Shown: piece after piece, positions 1 to 6,926 of the stretch
Layout: every line of letters begins with the position of its first letter
Numbering within the stretch: position 1 is the stretch's first letter
Assembly (NCBI GenBank): GCA_031273965.1
Contig: JAISQX010000150.1
Span: 1-14,305 of the forward strand
Length of the DNA: 14,305 nucleotides
Direction: 5' to 3'
DNA from: Clostridiales bacterium
Lineage (GTDB): Bacteria; Bacillota; Clostridia; Christensenellales; JAISNN01
Position numbers and translations under genes: made by a program
The notes under the pieces: generated by a model
What the model was told of the DNA's origin: nothing
The model's database searches: none
What the model saw: the letters and a program-made list of their open reading frames with translations, nothing else

Positions 1-38
1 TAAACCGAAATAATTCGATGGCTTTTACGGTTTCATTT

Positions 39-812
39 CTACGCGTTCATATTGTATATGTAATTTAAACCGTGAAGCGCAAGCGCCCTATCCTTTATTA
101 CCTTAAAAGACTCGTCAAAGGTTATTAGCTCGCTCAACCCGCCGGTAGCTATTATCTTTGCTTCCTCAAGTCCCGGTTCCTTTTTCATCCTCGTCAAAAT
201 ATAATTTATCATTCCCGTAAAACCGTTGATTATCCCCGATTGCATGTTGCTTATAGTGGATTTCCCTATTATATTTTTGGGCTTAATAAGCTCTATTTTT
301 GGAAGCTTAGAGGCGACGTCCGTCAGTGCGTCGGCGCTTGCTTTTATTCCCGGAGCAATGGCTCCGCCCAAAAATTCGGCGTTCTTGCTTATGGCGCTGA
401 ACGTGGTAGCCGTTCCGCAATCGACTATTATACAAGCGGCATTGTATTTTTTGTATGCTGCGACGGCGTTTGCCACCCTGTCCGCGCCAAGTTCTTCGGG
501 ATTCGTATACAAAAATTTAAGTCCCGTATTGATTTCCGTATTGACGACGATAGGTTTTTTTCCTATATAGTATTCGCACGCGTGCTCCACCGTGTAATTA
601 ATCGCCGGTTGAACCGACGCCATAATTACGCCTTTGACGTTCTTAAGCGAAAGATTGGACGAAGCGAATAAATTACCCACCACAATACCCAGTTCGTCCG
701 CCGTCCTTGAATTTGACGCGGAAATTCTCCAGCTCTCTATGAGCTTATCTCCCTTAAAAAGCCCGAATTTTATGTTTGTGTTGCCTATATCCATCACCAA
801 AATCATAGTCAT
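39..812 (-). CDS. coaX: Type III pantothenate kinase
   Basis: CoaX phosphorylates pantothenate to 4'-phosphopantothenate, the first step of coenzyme A synthesis, in the cytosol. The 257 residues match the usual family length. Visible family motifs are the N-terminal phosphate-binding DIGNTN (residues 8-13), GADR near 109-112 (substrate-binding region), DCGTATTF at 131-138 with the catalytic-type Asp131, GGAIAPG at 149-155 and ATGGLS at 222-227 of the ASKHA fold. Two starts are possible, Met1 and Met3; homologues often begin right before the hydrophobic strand leading into DIGNTN, so Met3 (804-806) is equally plausible. Neither has a Shine-Dalgarno, and in-frame TGA and TAA codons just upstream exclude a longer start. 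A separate promoter lies at 885-913, so it need not be co-transcribed with the isomerase gene. Function is confident; only the start is uncertain. Confidence 0.95.
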   Translation of the reverse strand: MTMILVMDIGNTNIKFGLFKGDKLIESWRISASNSRTADELGIVVGNLFASSNLSLKNVKGVIMASVQPAINYTVEHACEYYIGKKPIVVNTEINTGLKFLYTNPEELGADRVANAVAAYKKYNAACIIVDCGTATTFSAISKNAEFLGGAIAPGIKASADALTDVASKLPKIELIKPKNIIGKSTISNMQSGIINGFTGMINYILTRMKKEPGLEEAKIIATGGLSELITFDESFKVIKDRALALHGLNYIYNMNA

Positions 813-884
813 TTTTATTTATCAAAAGTCGCGATTACAAAAACGTCAAAGATAAATATCCCGAATTAAATTATTATTTTAAAT

Positions 885-913
885 ATCATACCATATTTTA
901 TCAAAAAAATCAA
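885..913 (-). promoter_or_regulatory. Sigma-A promoter of coaX
   Basis: On the minus strand TTGATT (908-913) and TATGAT (885-890) are separated by 17 bp, and a TG lies one base before the -10, giving an extended -10. Predicted transcription starts near 878, giving a leader of about 66 nt before coaX. That leader has no Shine-Dalgarno. Confidence 0.55.
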
Positions 914-943
914 AATAAAATAAGGGGCTATTCCACAAAATCA

Positions 944-1123
944 TCAGGGCTTACGCATGGAAATGCACAAGTCCTGCCAAACCATAAACGCAAAATGAAA
1001 AACAGCTTCAAACTCAAACATAGCCTCAAAGCAACTTAATTCGTCTTTTCTTATGCATTCGGCGCTTTTATCGTTAGGCTCCGAGGCGGACGCGCCGAAA
1101 GCGCTAAACCGACCGCAATTCAT
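944..1123 (-). other. Unassigned 59-codon open frame between isomerase and coaX
   Basis: A minus-strand frame opens at an ATG (1121-1123) inside the last codons of the isomerase gene, in another frame, and runs 59 codons to tandem TGA stops (944-946, 941-943). The predicted peptide has four Cys (residues 3, 23, 31, 52), is Phe-rich in its second half and ends SMRKP. No Shine-Dalgarno precedes it and I recognise no family. Just beyond its stop, the plus strand reads GGGGCTATTCCACAAAA (924-940), which resembles the terminal repeats of some insertion sequences, so the stretch may be a decayed remnant of a repeated element rather than a gene. It fills most of the gap between coaX and the isomerase. 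Confidence 0.2.
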
Positions 1124-1871
1124 CCATTATTTTCCCGACATATTTTAAGCTCTTCTCCGTATCACCGAACGGGTCTTTTGAGATATCGAGTTCGGCGACG
1201 GCGGCTTTTACGCCGCACGTTTCGGCGGATTGCATGATAGCTTTAAAGTCCAATACGCCGTCTCCCGCCGGCTTCATCATGGGTACAAATAGACGTTTCC
1301 GATAATCTTTTAGGTGCAGAACGCTTATCCTCCCTTTTAGTTTTTCGATAAAGGCAGCGGGATCTACGTTCTTCAATTTAAGCCAGTACGTATCGGGTAT
1401 AAATTCTACAGACGAATCAAAACTTTCAAAAAGCGCGTCAAAAACGGTTTTATCCCCTATCTTGTTAAATTCAAACCAATGATTATGATACGCGACGGTC
1501 ATTCCGTAAGACTTTAGTTTGTACGCAGCGCCGTTGATTATCTCCGCAAATCTTTTTAGATCGTCCGCGTTCTTTTTTCCGTACTCCGACGGCAGAGTTG
1601 CGACGCCTATTTGAGGACACCCAAAATCAAGATGCTCTTGCGCAAGCCTTTCGATATCGTCCCTTATGCGCGCAAACGGCGAATGCGTCGCGCAAACCGA
1701 AAGCCCCGCGCTTTTTGCGAGCTTTCCCAAAAACTTGCTGTCGAACGGTCCGGTTCCGGAAACCTGTACGGTCTCCGCGCCCATAGCTTTTACACGCTCA
1801 AACACCGCGGGAAAATCGCTTTGGTTCCTAAGATAATTCCTCAATGTATAAAGTTGGACTCCCAATATCAT
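1104..1871 (-). CDS. Sugar phosphate isomerase/epimerase, TIM barrel
   Basis: This is a 255-residue protein of the xylose isomerase-like TIM-barrel family (AP endonuclease 2 superfamily), whose members isomerise or epimerise sugars or inositol derivatives using a divalent metal. Family marks are the first strand GVQLYTLR (4-11), YHNHWFEF (128-135) with the conserved HNH, PDTYW (159-163), LHLKD (185-189), GDG (203-205) and the last-strand AELD (226-229), where homologues often have VEQD. Putative metal ligands lie in the HNH segment, Asp160, His186 and Glu227. The start is supported by AAGGAGAG six bases before ATG. It follows the ABC exporter gene on the same strand after 92 bp. The substrate cannot be assigned, and no sugar operon partners are present. 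Confidence 0.85.
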   Translation of the reverse strand: MILGVQLYTLRNYLRNQSDFPAVFERVKAMGAETVQVSGTGPFDSKFLGKLAKSAGLSVCATHSPFARIRDDIERLAQEHLDFGCPQIGVATLPSEYGKKNADDLKRFAEIINGAAYKLKSYGMTVAYHNHWFEFNKIGDKTVFDALFESFDSSVEFIPDTYWLKLKNVDPAAFIEKLKGRISVLHLKDYRKRLFVPMMKPAGDGVLDFKAIMQSAETCGVKAAVAELDISKDPFGDTEKSLKYVGKIMDELRSV

Positions 1872-1913
1872 GATTTTCTCTCCTTGTATATATTGAATTG
1901 ATAAAATTTTAAT

Positions 1914-1970
1914 GGATTAAGGGAGAATTTTGCATTAAAACCCTTTTAAAACTTTAACTTTGATTAATCC
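1914..1970 (-). terminator. Possible weak terminator after the ABC exporter gene
   Basis: GGATTAA (1914-1920) and TTAATCC (1964-1970) form a 7-bp outer stem that includes the exporter stop codon. Nested inside is a second hairpin pairing AAGGG with CCCTT on the minus strand. No clean U-run follows, so this may be a partial terminator or only a 3' structure. Confidence 0.3.
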
Positions 1971-3688
1971 GACGCCAATTTTATATATCGCGCATACAAT
2001 CCGTCAAGCTTCAAGAGTTCGTCGTGCGTACCGCTTTCAAGGATTTTTCCGCCGTCTATAACATAAATTTTATCGGCGTTTCTTACGGTGCTCAAGCGAT
2101 GCGCTATGACTATAGCCGTTCTGTCCGCGGACAATTCGTCAAGGGCTTTTTGTATATGACGTTCGCTCTCGTTGTCAAGCGAAGACGTGGCTTCGTCCAG
2201 CAATAAAATAGGCGGATTTTTTAAAAATACGCGCGCTATGGCAATACGCTGTTTCTGCCCGCCCGAAAGTCTCGTTCCGCGCTCCCCCACGTCCGTGTCG
2301 TATCCGAGAGGTAAGGAACGTATAAAATCGTCTATATTAGCTCTTTTCGCCGCATCGATTATCTCTTGTTCGGTAGTGTCCGCCTTGCCGTAGGCAATAT
2401 TATCCCTTATCGTGCCGTTAAAAATATACACGTCCTGTTGGACAATGCCGATAGCGCGACGCAAAGATTTCAGTGTAAATTCCCTTATGTTTTTACCGTC
2501 GATGAGTATTTCGCCCTCGTTTACATCGTAAAAGCGCGGAAGCAATGAACAAACCGTGGTTTTCCCGCCTCCGGACGAGCCTATAAGCGCAACGGTTTCT
2601 CCTCTTTTCACGGTAAAGCTTACTCCGTTCAATACGTCTTCTTCACTCCCGTAAGAAAACCGGACGTTCTTATACTCGACTTCCCCTTCGCATTCCTTGA
2701 GTTCCTTCGCGGTGCCTGCGTCGTCCGGCTCCGGTTGGACGCTCATCACTTCCGAATATCTCCTAAAGCCGGAATAGCCGCGGTGAAAAAGCTCCGTAAA
2801 ATTTATAAGCATTTCTATGGGACTTATAAATATCCCTATATACAAAAAGTACATGGCAAACTCTATTGCTTCCAGATTTTTTTGCGCAAAGAATATTCCG
2901 CCGCTTACCAGCGCCGCTATATATAAAAGCCCTTGAAAAAATGAATTTACCGCGTGATAACTTCCCATAGTCTTGTAAGACAATGATTTTGTCGCGAGAA
3001 AAGCGGCGTTCGCTTCGTCAAATTTTTTGTGTTCGGCATCCTCGCGGGCAAAGGACTTGATAACCTTGATTCCCAAAAGGCTATCCTGAACTTTTGCGTT
3101 CACCGAAGCGATTTTTTTGCTGTTCTCATAATATATTTTCGACATATACCGCCTGTTCATGGTAACGCTGAATACTATCGTAAGCGCGACTATGACCGTG
3201 AGCACAAGCGTTATATAAGGATTGATTACGGCAAGAATAATTATAGCTCCGATAATTTTTAAAAGAGCTATCAAAACATTCTCGGGCCCGTGATGAGCAA
3301 ATTCGGAGATATCAAAGAGGTCGGACACAAGTTTGCTCATCATTTCCCCCGTGTTGTTTTTGTCATAGTACGAAAAAGACAGGCGCTGGTAGTGATAAAA
3401 CAGATTTTGACGCATATCTCTCTCCATTCGCGCGCCCATGATATGCCCCCACGAGGTGATAAAATATTGGCAAAGACTGCGAAGAACATATAGCGCAAAC
3501 AAACCGCCCGAAATAAGTATCACCTTATTCAATACGCCGTCGCTTTCGGACAAAAGAGCGCCGGTAGTTATATATCTTAACACCTGAGGAAAGACAAGGT
3601 CGACGCCCGCGACGGCTATCGCGCAAATAATATCGGCAAAAAACAAAGCTTTGTACGGCTTATAATAAGATATAAATTTTTTTAGCAT
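1964..3688 (-). CDS. ABC exporter half-transporter, fused permease and ATPase
   Basis: A 574-residue MsbA/MDR-type half-transporter that would act as a homodimer or heterodimer in the membrane, exporting an unknown substrate. An N-terminal six-helix exporter domain (about 15-305) contains the coupling-type segment FSYYDKNNTGEMMSKLVSD (105-123). The ATPase domain (about 337-574) has Walker A GSSGGGKTT (370-378), Q-loop Gln417/418, signature LSGGQKQR (474-481), Walker B ILLLDEA (494-500) and H-loop His530, so it should be catalytically competent. The Walker A has Ser where Pro is usual (GSSGGGK rather than GPSGGGK). The start fits homologues, which begin at the short basic segment before helix 1, but no Shine-Dalgarno is present and the predicted promoter nearly abuts the ATG. 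It is divergent from the pot operon; no accessory genes reveal its cargo. Confidence 0.92.
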   Translation of the reverse strand: MLKKFISYYKPYKALFFADIICAIAVAGVDLVFPQVLRYITTGALLSESDGVLNKVILISGGLFALYVLRSLCQYFITSWGHIMGARMERDMRQNLFYHYQRLSFSYYDKNNTGEMMSKLVSDLFDISEFAHHGPENVLIALLKIIGAIIILAVINPYITLVLTVIVALTIVFSVTMNRRYMSKIYYENSKKIASVNAKVQDSLLGIKVIKSFAREDAEHKKFDEANAAFLATKSLSYKTMGSYHAVNSFFQGLLYIAALVSGGIFFAQKNLEAIEFAMYFLYIGIFISPIEMLINFTELFHRGYSGFRRYSEVMSVQPEPDDAGTAKELKECEGEVEYKNVRFSYGSEEDVLNGVSFTVKRGETVALIGSSGGGKTTVCSLLPRFYDVNEGEILIDGKNIREFTLKSLRRAIGIVQQDVYIFNGTIRDNIAYGKADTTEQEIIDAAKRANIDDFIRSLPLGYDTDVGERGTRLSGGQKQRIAIARVFLKNPPILLLDEATSSLDNESERHIQKALDELSADRTAIVIAHRLSTVRNADKIYVIDGGKILESGTHDELLKLDGLYARYIKLASD

Positions 3689-3697
3689 AGTAATTAT

Positions 3698-3726
3698 ATT
3701 ATATCATTTAAAAAGCTAAAATTCAA
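3698..3726 (-). promoter_or_regulatory. Promoter of the ABC exporter gene giving a near-leaderless mRNA
   Basis: The minus strand has TTGAAT (3721-3726), a 17-bp spacer and TATAAT (3698-3703). A second overlapping TATAAT sits at 3693-3698 with a poorer spacer. A start about seven bases below the -10 falls near 3691, only about three bases before the ATG at 3688. Confidence 0.6.
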
Positions 3727-3806
3727 TAAAATACGCGCAAATTCACGCGAAGTTTACTTATATACTCTTCGATTACAGATTTTTTTTAAAAAGCCCATTA
3801 AATTAG

Positions 3807-3835
3807 TTGACACGAGAAAAGTTTAATTATATAAT
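3807..3835 (+). promoter_or_regulatory. Consensus sigma-A promoter of the regulator-pot operon
   Basis: TTGACA (3807-3812) and TATAAT (3830-3835) are separated by exactly 17 bp, a perfect match to the sigma-A consensus. Predicted start near 3842, about 200 nt before the regulator ATG. A core promoter this strong implies control by repression, which fits the inverted repeat lying over the -10. Confidence 0.85.
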
Positions 3836-3859
3836 CTTTTTGTTTAATATAATTAAACT
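3820..3859. promoter_or_regulatory. Inverted-repeat operator over the pot promoter
   Basis: AGTTTAATTATAT (3820-3832) is the exact reverse complement of ATATAATTAAACT (3847-3859), a perfect 13-bp inverted repeat covering the -10 and the start site. Within it, GTTTAATATAATTAAAC (3842-3858) is itself a palindrome, and the half-site GTTTAAT recurs at 3821-3827 and 3842-3848, 21 bp or two helical turns apart. I infer an operator for the adjacent XRE-cupin regulator. Confidence 0.55.
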
Positions 3860-4041
3860 CTATCGTTTATCCTCGAATCGTTTTTACGATCTTATATAAT
3901 TTTAGCCGAGTTATATAATTTCCCTAAAAAAATGCGGATTTCGCGCGTTTCGTTAAGGAAGACGGTAGTTATTTTTTTTGCAAATTTATGGCGCGTCCGT
4001 AAGGTTATTTTACGAAAACGGCTTGGGAGCATAGTTTAGAC
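3842..4041 (+). promoter_or_regulatory. Long 5' leader of the pot operon mRNA
   Basis: About 200 nt lie between the predicted start and the regulator ATG. The stretch holds no ORF. It contains a small hairpin CGTAA/TTACG (3998-4014, loop of 7), a T8 run (3972-3979) with no GC stem directly before it, and two copies of TTATATAATT (3892-3901, 3911-3920). I recognise no known riboswitch. The regulator start has only GGGAG (4025-4029), 12 nt upstream. Confidence 0.3.
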
Positions 4042-4566
4042 ATGGAAATAGGTGCGAAGATAAAACGACTCAGACTTCAAAGCAAAATGACGCAAGAAGA
4101 ATTGGCAAACAGATGCGAGCTTACCAAGGGATATATATCTCAGCTGGAAAACGACCTCACATCCCCGTCTATAGCCACTCTTGTGGATATTTTGGAGAGC
4201 TTGGGTACGAATTTAAAGGCGTTTTTTAGCGAAGCCTCGCCCGAAAAGGTCGTCTATACCGCGGACGATTTTTCCGTCAAGGAGGATGAAAGCGGAGAAA
4301 CGACGTGGCTTGTGTCAAACGCGGGTCATATGATGGAACCGCTTAGGATAAAAATCGCCCCTCATTCCGAAACGGTAGAGGACACGCCGCATGAGGGCGA
4401 AGAGTTCGGCTATGTATTGTCCGGCAAAATTGTAATCGAAAAAGGTGAAAAATGTTACGAATGCGGGCAAAATTGCGCTTTTTACTTTAAAAGCGACCTC
4501 GTTCACCGTATAAAAAACACATGCGGCGAGTCCGCCGAAATACTATGGATAACATGCGTGCCTTGA
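4042..4566 (+). CDS. XRE-family regulator with C-terminal cupin, PuuR-like
   Basis: This 174-residue transcription factor pairs an N-terminal XRE helix-turn-helix (about 5-60; recognition region LTKGYISQLEN at 27-37) with a C-terminal cupin ligand-sensing domain (about 98-172). The cupin shows the usual HEGEEFGYVLSGK segment (117-129) and a late His155, the typical metal or ligand positions. The architecture matches the PuuR type, which responds to polyamines. Being first in the potABCD operon, 96 bp before potA, strongly suggests it senses polyamine and represses this promoter. The cupin carries Cys138, Cys141 and Cys145, where cupins commonly have Pro-Gly-Asp type residues, plus Cys161 and Cys172. 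The first Met fits homologues although its ribosome binding site (GGGAG, 12 nt away) is weak. Its ligand is inferred from context. Confidence 0.9.
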   Translation: MEIGAKIKRLRLQSKMTQEELANRCELTKGYISQLENDLTSPSIATLVDILESLGTNLKAFFSEASPEKVVYTADDFSVKEDESGETTWLVSNAGHMMEPLRIKIAPHSETVEDTPHEGEEFGYVLSGKIVIEKGEKCYECGQNCAFYFKSDLVHRIKNTCGESAEILWITCVP

Positions 4567-4601
4567 GCCGCTTGCTTAAAAAACCGGACAAATTATTCAA
4601 C

Positions 4602-4613
4602 TAATTAAACTCT
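4602..4613. promoter_or_regulatory. Extra operator half-site before potA
   Basis: TAATTAAACTCT here repeats, in the same orientation, the 12 bases at 3850-3861 in the right arm of the pot operator. It could be an auxiliary regulator site. AT-rich coincidence is possible, because shorter GTTTAAT words also occur elsewhere (for example upstream of the PRPP synthetase gene). Confidence 0.3.
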
Positions 4614-4662
4614 TAATAACCGGGCGGAAACTCCGTTGCCTGCCGGGGATTGAAGGAAAAAA

Positions 4663-6141
4663 ATGAGCAATATTATTATCGAATTAAAAAACGTGTCAAA
4701 AACCTTTACAGGCGGCAACAACGTCGTCGACAATATAAGCCTAAAGATAAAAAAGGGAGAATTTGTCACTCTTTTGGGTCCGTCGGGTTGCGGAAAGACG
4801 ACTACGCTACGCATGATCGCCGGTTTTGAGTTGCCCACGTCGGGAGATATATTCCTTAACGGCAAATCGATAATAAACACCCCGCCGCATTTGCGTCCCG
4901 TAAACACCGTTTTTCAAAAATATGCGCTCTTCCCAAATTACAATGTGTTTGACAATATAGCTTTTGGACTCAAAATCAAAAGCAAACGCACCTTAACCGA
5001 AAAAAAAGCCGAACTTAAAAAAACTTCAGGCGAGCTGCGCGAGTCGGTTAAAAGTCAAATAGCCGAGTTCAAAACCGGCTCAAAACAAGAGATTATAAAA
5101 AAAGTCAAATTAGCGCTCAAGATGGTGGGTTTGAGCGATTACGAAAAAAGAGACGTAAACAGCTTAAGCGGAGGACAACAACAGCGCGTGGCGATAGCGA
5201 GAGCGCTCGTCAACGAACCGGAGGTTCTCCTCTTGGACGAGCCTTTGGGCGCTCTCGATCTGAAGCTACGCAAGGAAATGCAACTGGAATTAAAGGAGAT
5301 GCACAAAAAACTCGGCATCACATTTATCTATGTCACCCACGATCAGGAGGAAGCCTTGACGATGAGCGATACGATAGTCGTCATGAAAGACGGCGTTATA
5401 CAGCAGGTCGGCACTCCTACGGATACTTATAACGAGCCTATAAACGCCTTTGTCGCAAATTTTATAGGCGAATCCAATATTTTTGACGGCGTTATGCTTG
5501 AGGACAAATCGGTTAGGTTTGACAATACCGTCTTTGAGTGTACGGACATAGGCTTTAAGAAAAACGAAAAAGTAGACGTCGTAATCCGCCCGGAGGACAT
5601 CTATCTCATGGACGTCGCCAATTCGAACGCCCATGTGCGCGGAAAAATCATTTCCAGCATCTTCAAAGGCGTGCATTACGAAATGAGCGTGCTGTCCGAG
5701 AATAAATGCGAATATCTGGTACAAGACACTACCCGATGGGACGTCGGCGAAGAAGTCGGAATATTTGTAAAGCCCTTTGACATCCATATCATGAAAAAGC
5801 CCTATACGTCCAATATCTTCGAGGGCGTTATCGAGGAGGACGGAAAAGTAAACTTCGGCGGCGGTATTTTTGACGCGGACACATCCGGCTTTGCCGCGGG
5901 CGAAAACGTCTGGGTAAAGGTTTCTTTGAACGCCGTCGACGTCATAGACGACAAAGACCGAGGCACGACTGGCGGCGAGGTTACGACTATTCTTTTTAAG
6001 GGTACGCACTACCATATAGACATCAAATGCGGCAATTTCATCTACCATGTCAACACCGACGTGCAATGGGACGACTACGATCAAGTCGGCATAGTTATTA
6101 AGCCCGAAAGCATTAAGCTTTTTAAAGGAGCCGAAAAATGA
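4663..6141 (+). CDS. potA: Spermidine/putrescine importer ATPase, enlarged
   Basis: PotA hydrolyses ATP on the cytoplasmic face to drive polyamine import through PotB and PotC. Core motifs are intact: Walker A GPSGCGKTTT (39-48), Q-loop Gln85, signature LSGGQQQR (168-175), Walker B VLLLDEP (188-194) and H-loop His226. At 492 residues it is far longer than E. coli PotA (378). Two additions explain this. Residues about 104-147, between Q-loop and signature, form a charged insertion with net charge about +8 in place of the usual short helical link. After the first TOBE-like module (about 300-378) a second similar one follows (about 385-488); both contain F-KG-HY and end in a V-KP/IHI-type strand. 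The start is supported by AAGGA before ATG. It overlaps potB by ATGA (4 nt), indicating translational coupling. Confidence 0.93.
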   Translation: MSNIIIELKNVSKTFTGGNNVVDNISLKIKKGEFVTLLGPSGCGKTTTLRMIAGFELPTSGDIFLNGKSIINTPPHLRPVNTVFQKYALFPNYNVFDNIAFGLKIKSKRTLTEKKAELKKTSGELRESVKSQIAEFKTGSKQEIIKKVKLALKMVGLSDYEKRDVNSLSGGQQQRVAIARALVNEPEVLLLDEPLGALDLKLRKEMQLELKEMHKKLGITFIYVTHDQEEALTMSDTIVVMKDGVIQQVGTPTDTYNEPINAFVANFIGESNIFDGVMLEDKSVRFDNTVFECTDIGFKKNEKVDVVIRPEDIYLMDVANSNAHVRGKIISSIFKGVHYEMSVLSENKCEYLVQDTTRWDVGEEVGIFVKPFDIHIMKKPYTSNIFEGVIEEDGKVNFGGGIFDADTSGFAAGENVWVKVSLNAVDVIDDKDRGTTGGEVTTILFKGTHYHIDIKCGNFIYHVNTDVQWDDYDQVGIVIKPESIKLFKGAEK

Positions 6142-6926
6142 AATTCAAGATGAAAAGAAGCTATCTTGCCATGCCGTATGCCGTATATTTGACGTTGTTG
6201 GTTTTCGTTCCGATGCTCTTTATAGTCTATTACGCTTTTATAAGCGACAAAACCGGCGGTTTTACATTTAGCAACATAATAAGAGCGCTTTCTTCAAGCG
6301 AATCGATAGGCACGTTTTTTTATTCAATTCTCTACGGCGCGCTTACCACAGTAATCTGCTTTGTCATCGGTTATCCCGTCGCTTATATCTTAAGTCAAAA
6401 AAAGTTTAAAATGAATAAAATTATCGTCGTATTGTTTATAATTCCTATGTGGGTAAACTTTTTGATAAGAACTTTGGCGTTAAAATCCATATTTTACTCT
6501 ATGGGGATTACTCTCGGAAAAGGTACGGCTTTGTTCGGTATGGTTTACGATTTTTTACCGTTTATGATACTGCCCATATACACTACCCTTCTTAAAGTGG
6601 ACAAAAATCTCATAGAAGCGTCGGAAGATTTGGGCGCCGATCCGCGCACCGTGCTTTTTAAGACCATTCTTCCTTTATCCGTTCCCGGTATAATAAGCGG
6701 CGCGCTTATGGTGTTTATGCCGTCCATATCGACTTACGCTATCACCGATACGTTGAGCGGAGGAAAATTTCAGCTTTTAGGCAGTCTGATAAACAGATCT
6801 TATTTCAATAATATGGGCTTTAGCTCCGCACTTGCCATAGTTATGCTGTTATTGATTTTTTTGTCAATGCTGATAAGCTATAGGTTTACGGACAAGGAAG
6901 AACTGAAAGGAGGCGGACTATGGTAA
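6138..6926 (+). CDS. potB: Spermidine/putrescine importer permease PotB
   Basis: A 262-residue inner-membrane permease with six predicted hydrophobic helices, the first at about 12-34. The EAA loop that docks onto the ATPase is at 156-185 (EASEDLGADP, then the conserved Gly of VPGIISG), typical of polyamine permeases. Length is normal for the family. AAAGGAG lies before the ATG inside the end of potA, and the start overlaps the potA stop. Its own end overlaps potC by 7 nt. It should pair with PotC to form the translocation pore. The gene is intact and I see nothing unusual. Confidence 0.95.
   Translation: MKFKMKRSYLAMPYAVYLTLLVFVPMLFIVYYAFISDKTGGFTFSNIIRALSSSESIGTFFYSILYGALTTVICFVIGYPVAYILSQKKFKMNKIIVVLFIIPMWVNFLIRTLALKSIFYSMGITLGKGTALFGMVYDFLPFMILPIYTTLLKVDKNLIEASEDLGADPRTVLFKTILPLSVPGIISGALMVFMPSISTYAITDTLSGGKFQLLGSLINRSYFNNMGFSSALAIVMLLLIFLSMLISYRFTDKEELKGGGLW

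Noticed and set aside
2..33. Inverted repeat AAACCG/CGGTTT after coaX
   Set aside because: Only 6 bp with a 20-nt loop, and the U-tract that would decide a terminator lies outside the window.
240..671. 143-codon plus-strand frame opposite coaX
   Set aside because: The minus-strand CoaX frame covers it with all family motifs, so this is a shadow.
3892..3920. Two TATAAT boxes inside TTATATAATT repeats as additional pot promoters
   Set aside because: Neither has a recognisable -35 at 16-18 bp; the consensus promoter at 3807-3835 is far better. They may just reflect AT-rich leader sequence.
5290..6084. 264-codon open frame on the minus strand within potA
   Set aside because: It lies fully opposite potA, whose motifs are intact, and the antisense translation shows no family motif that I recognise. 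Long antisense frames are common opposite such coding regions.
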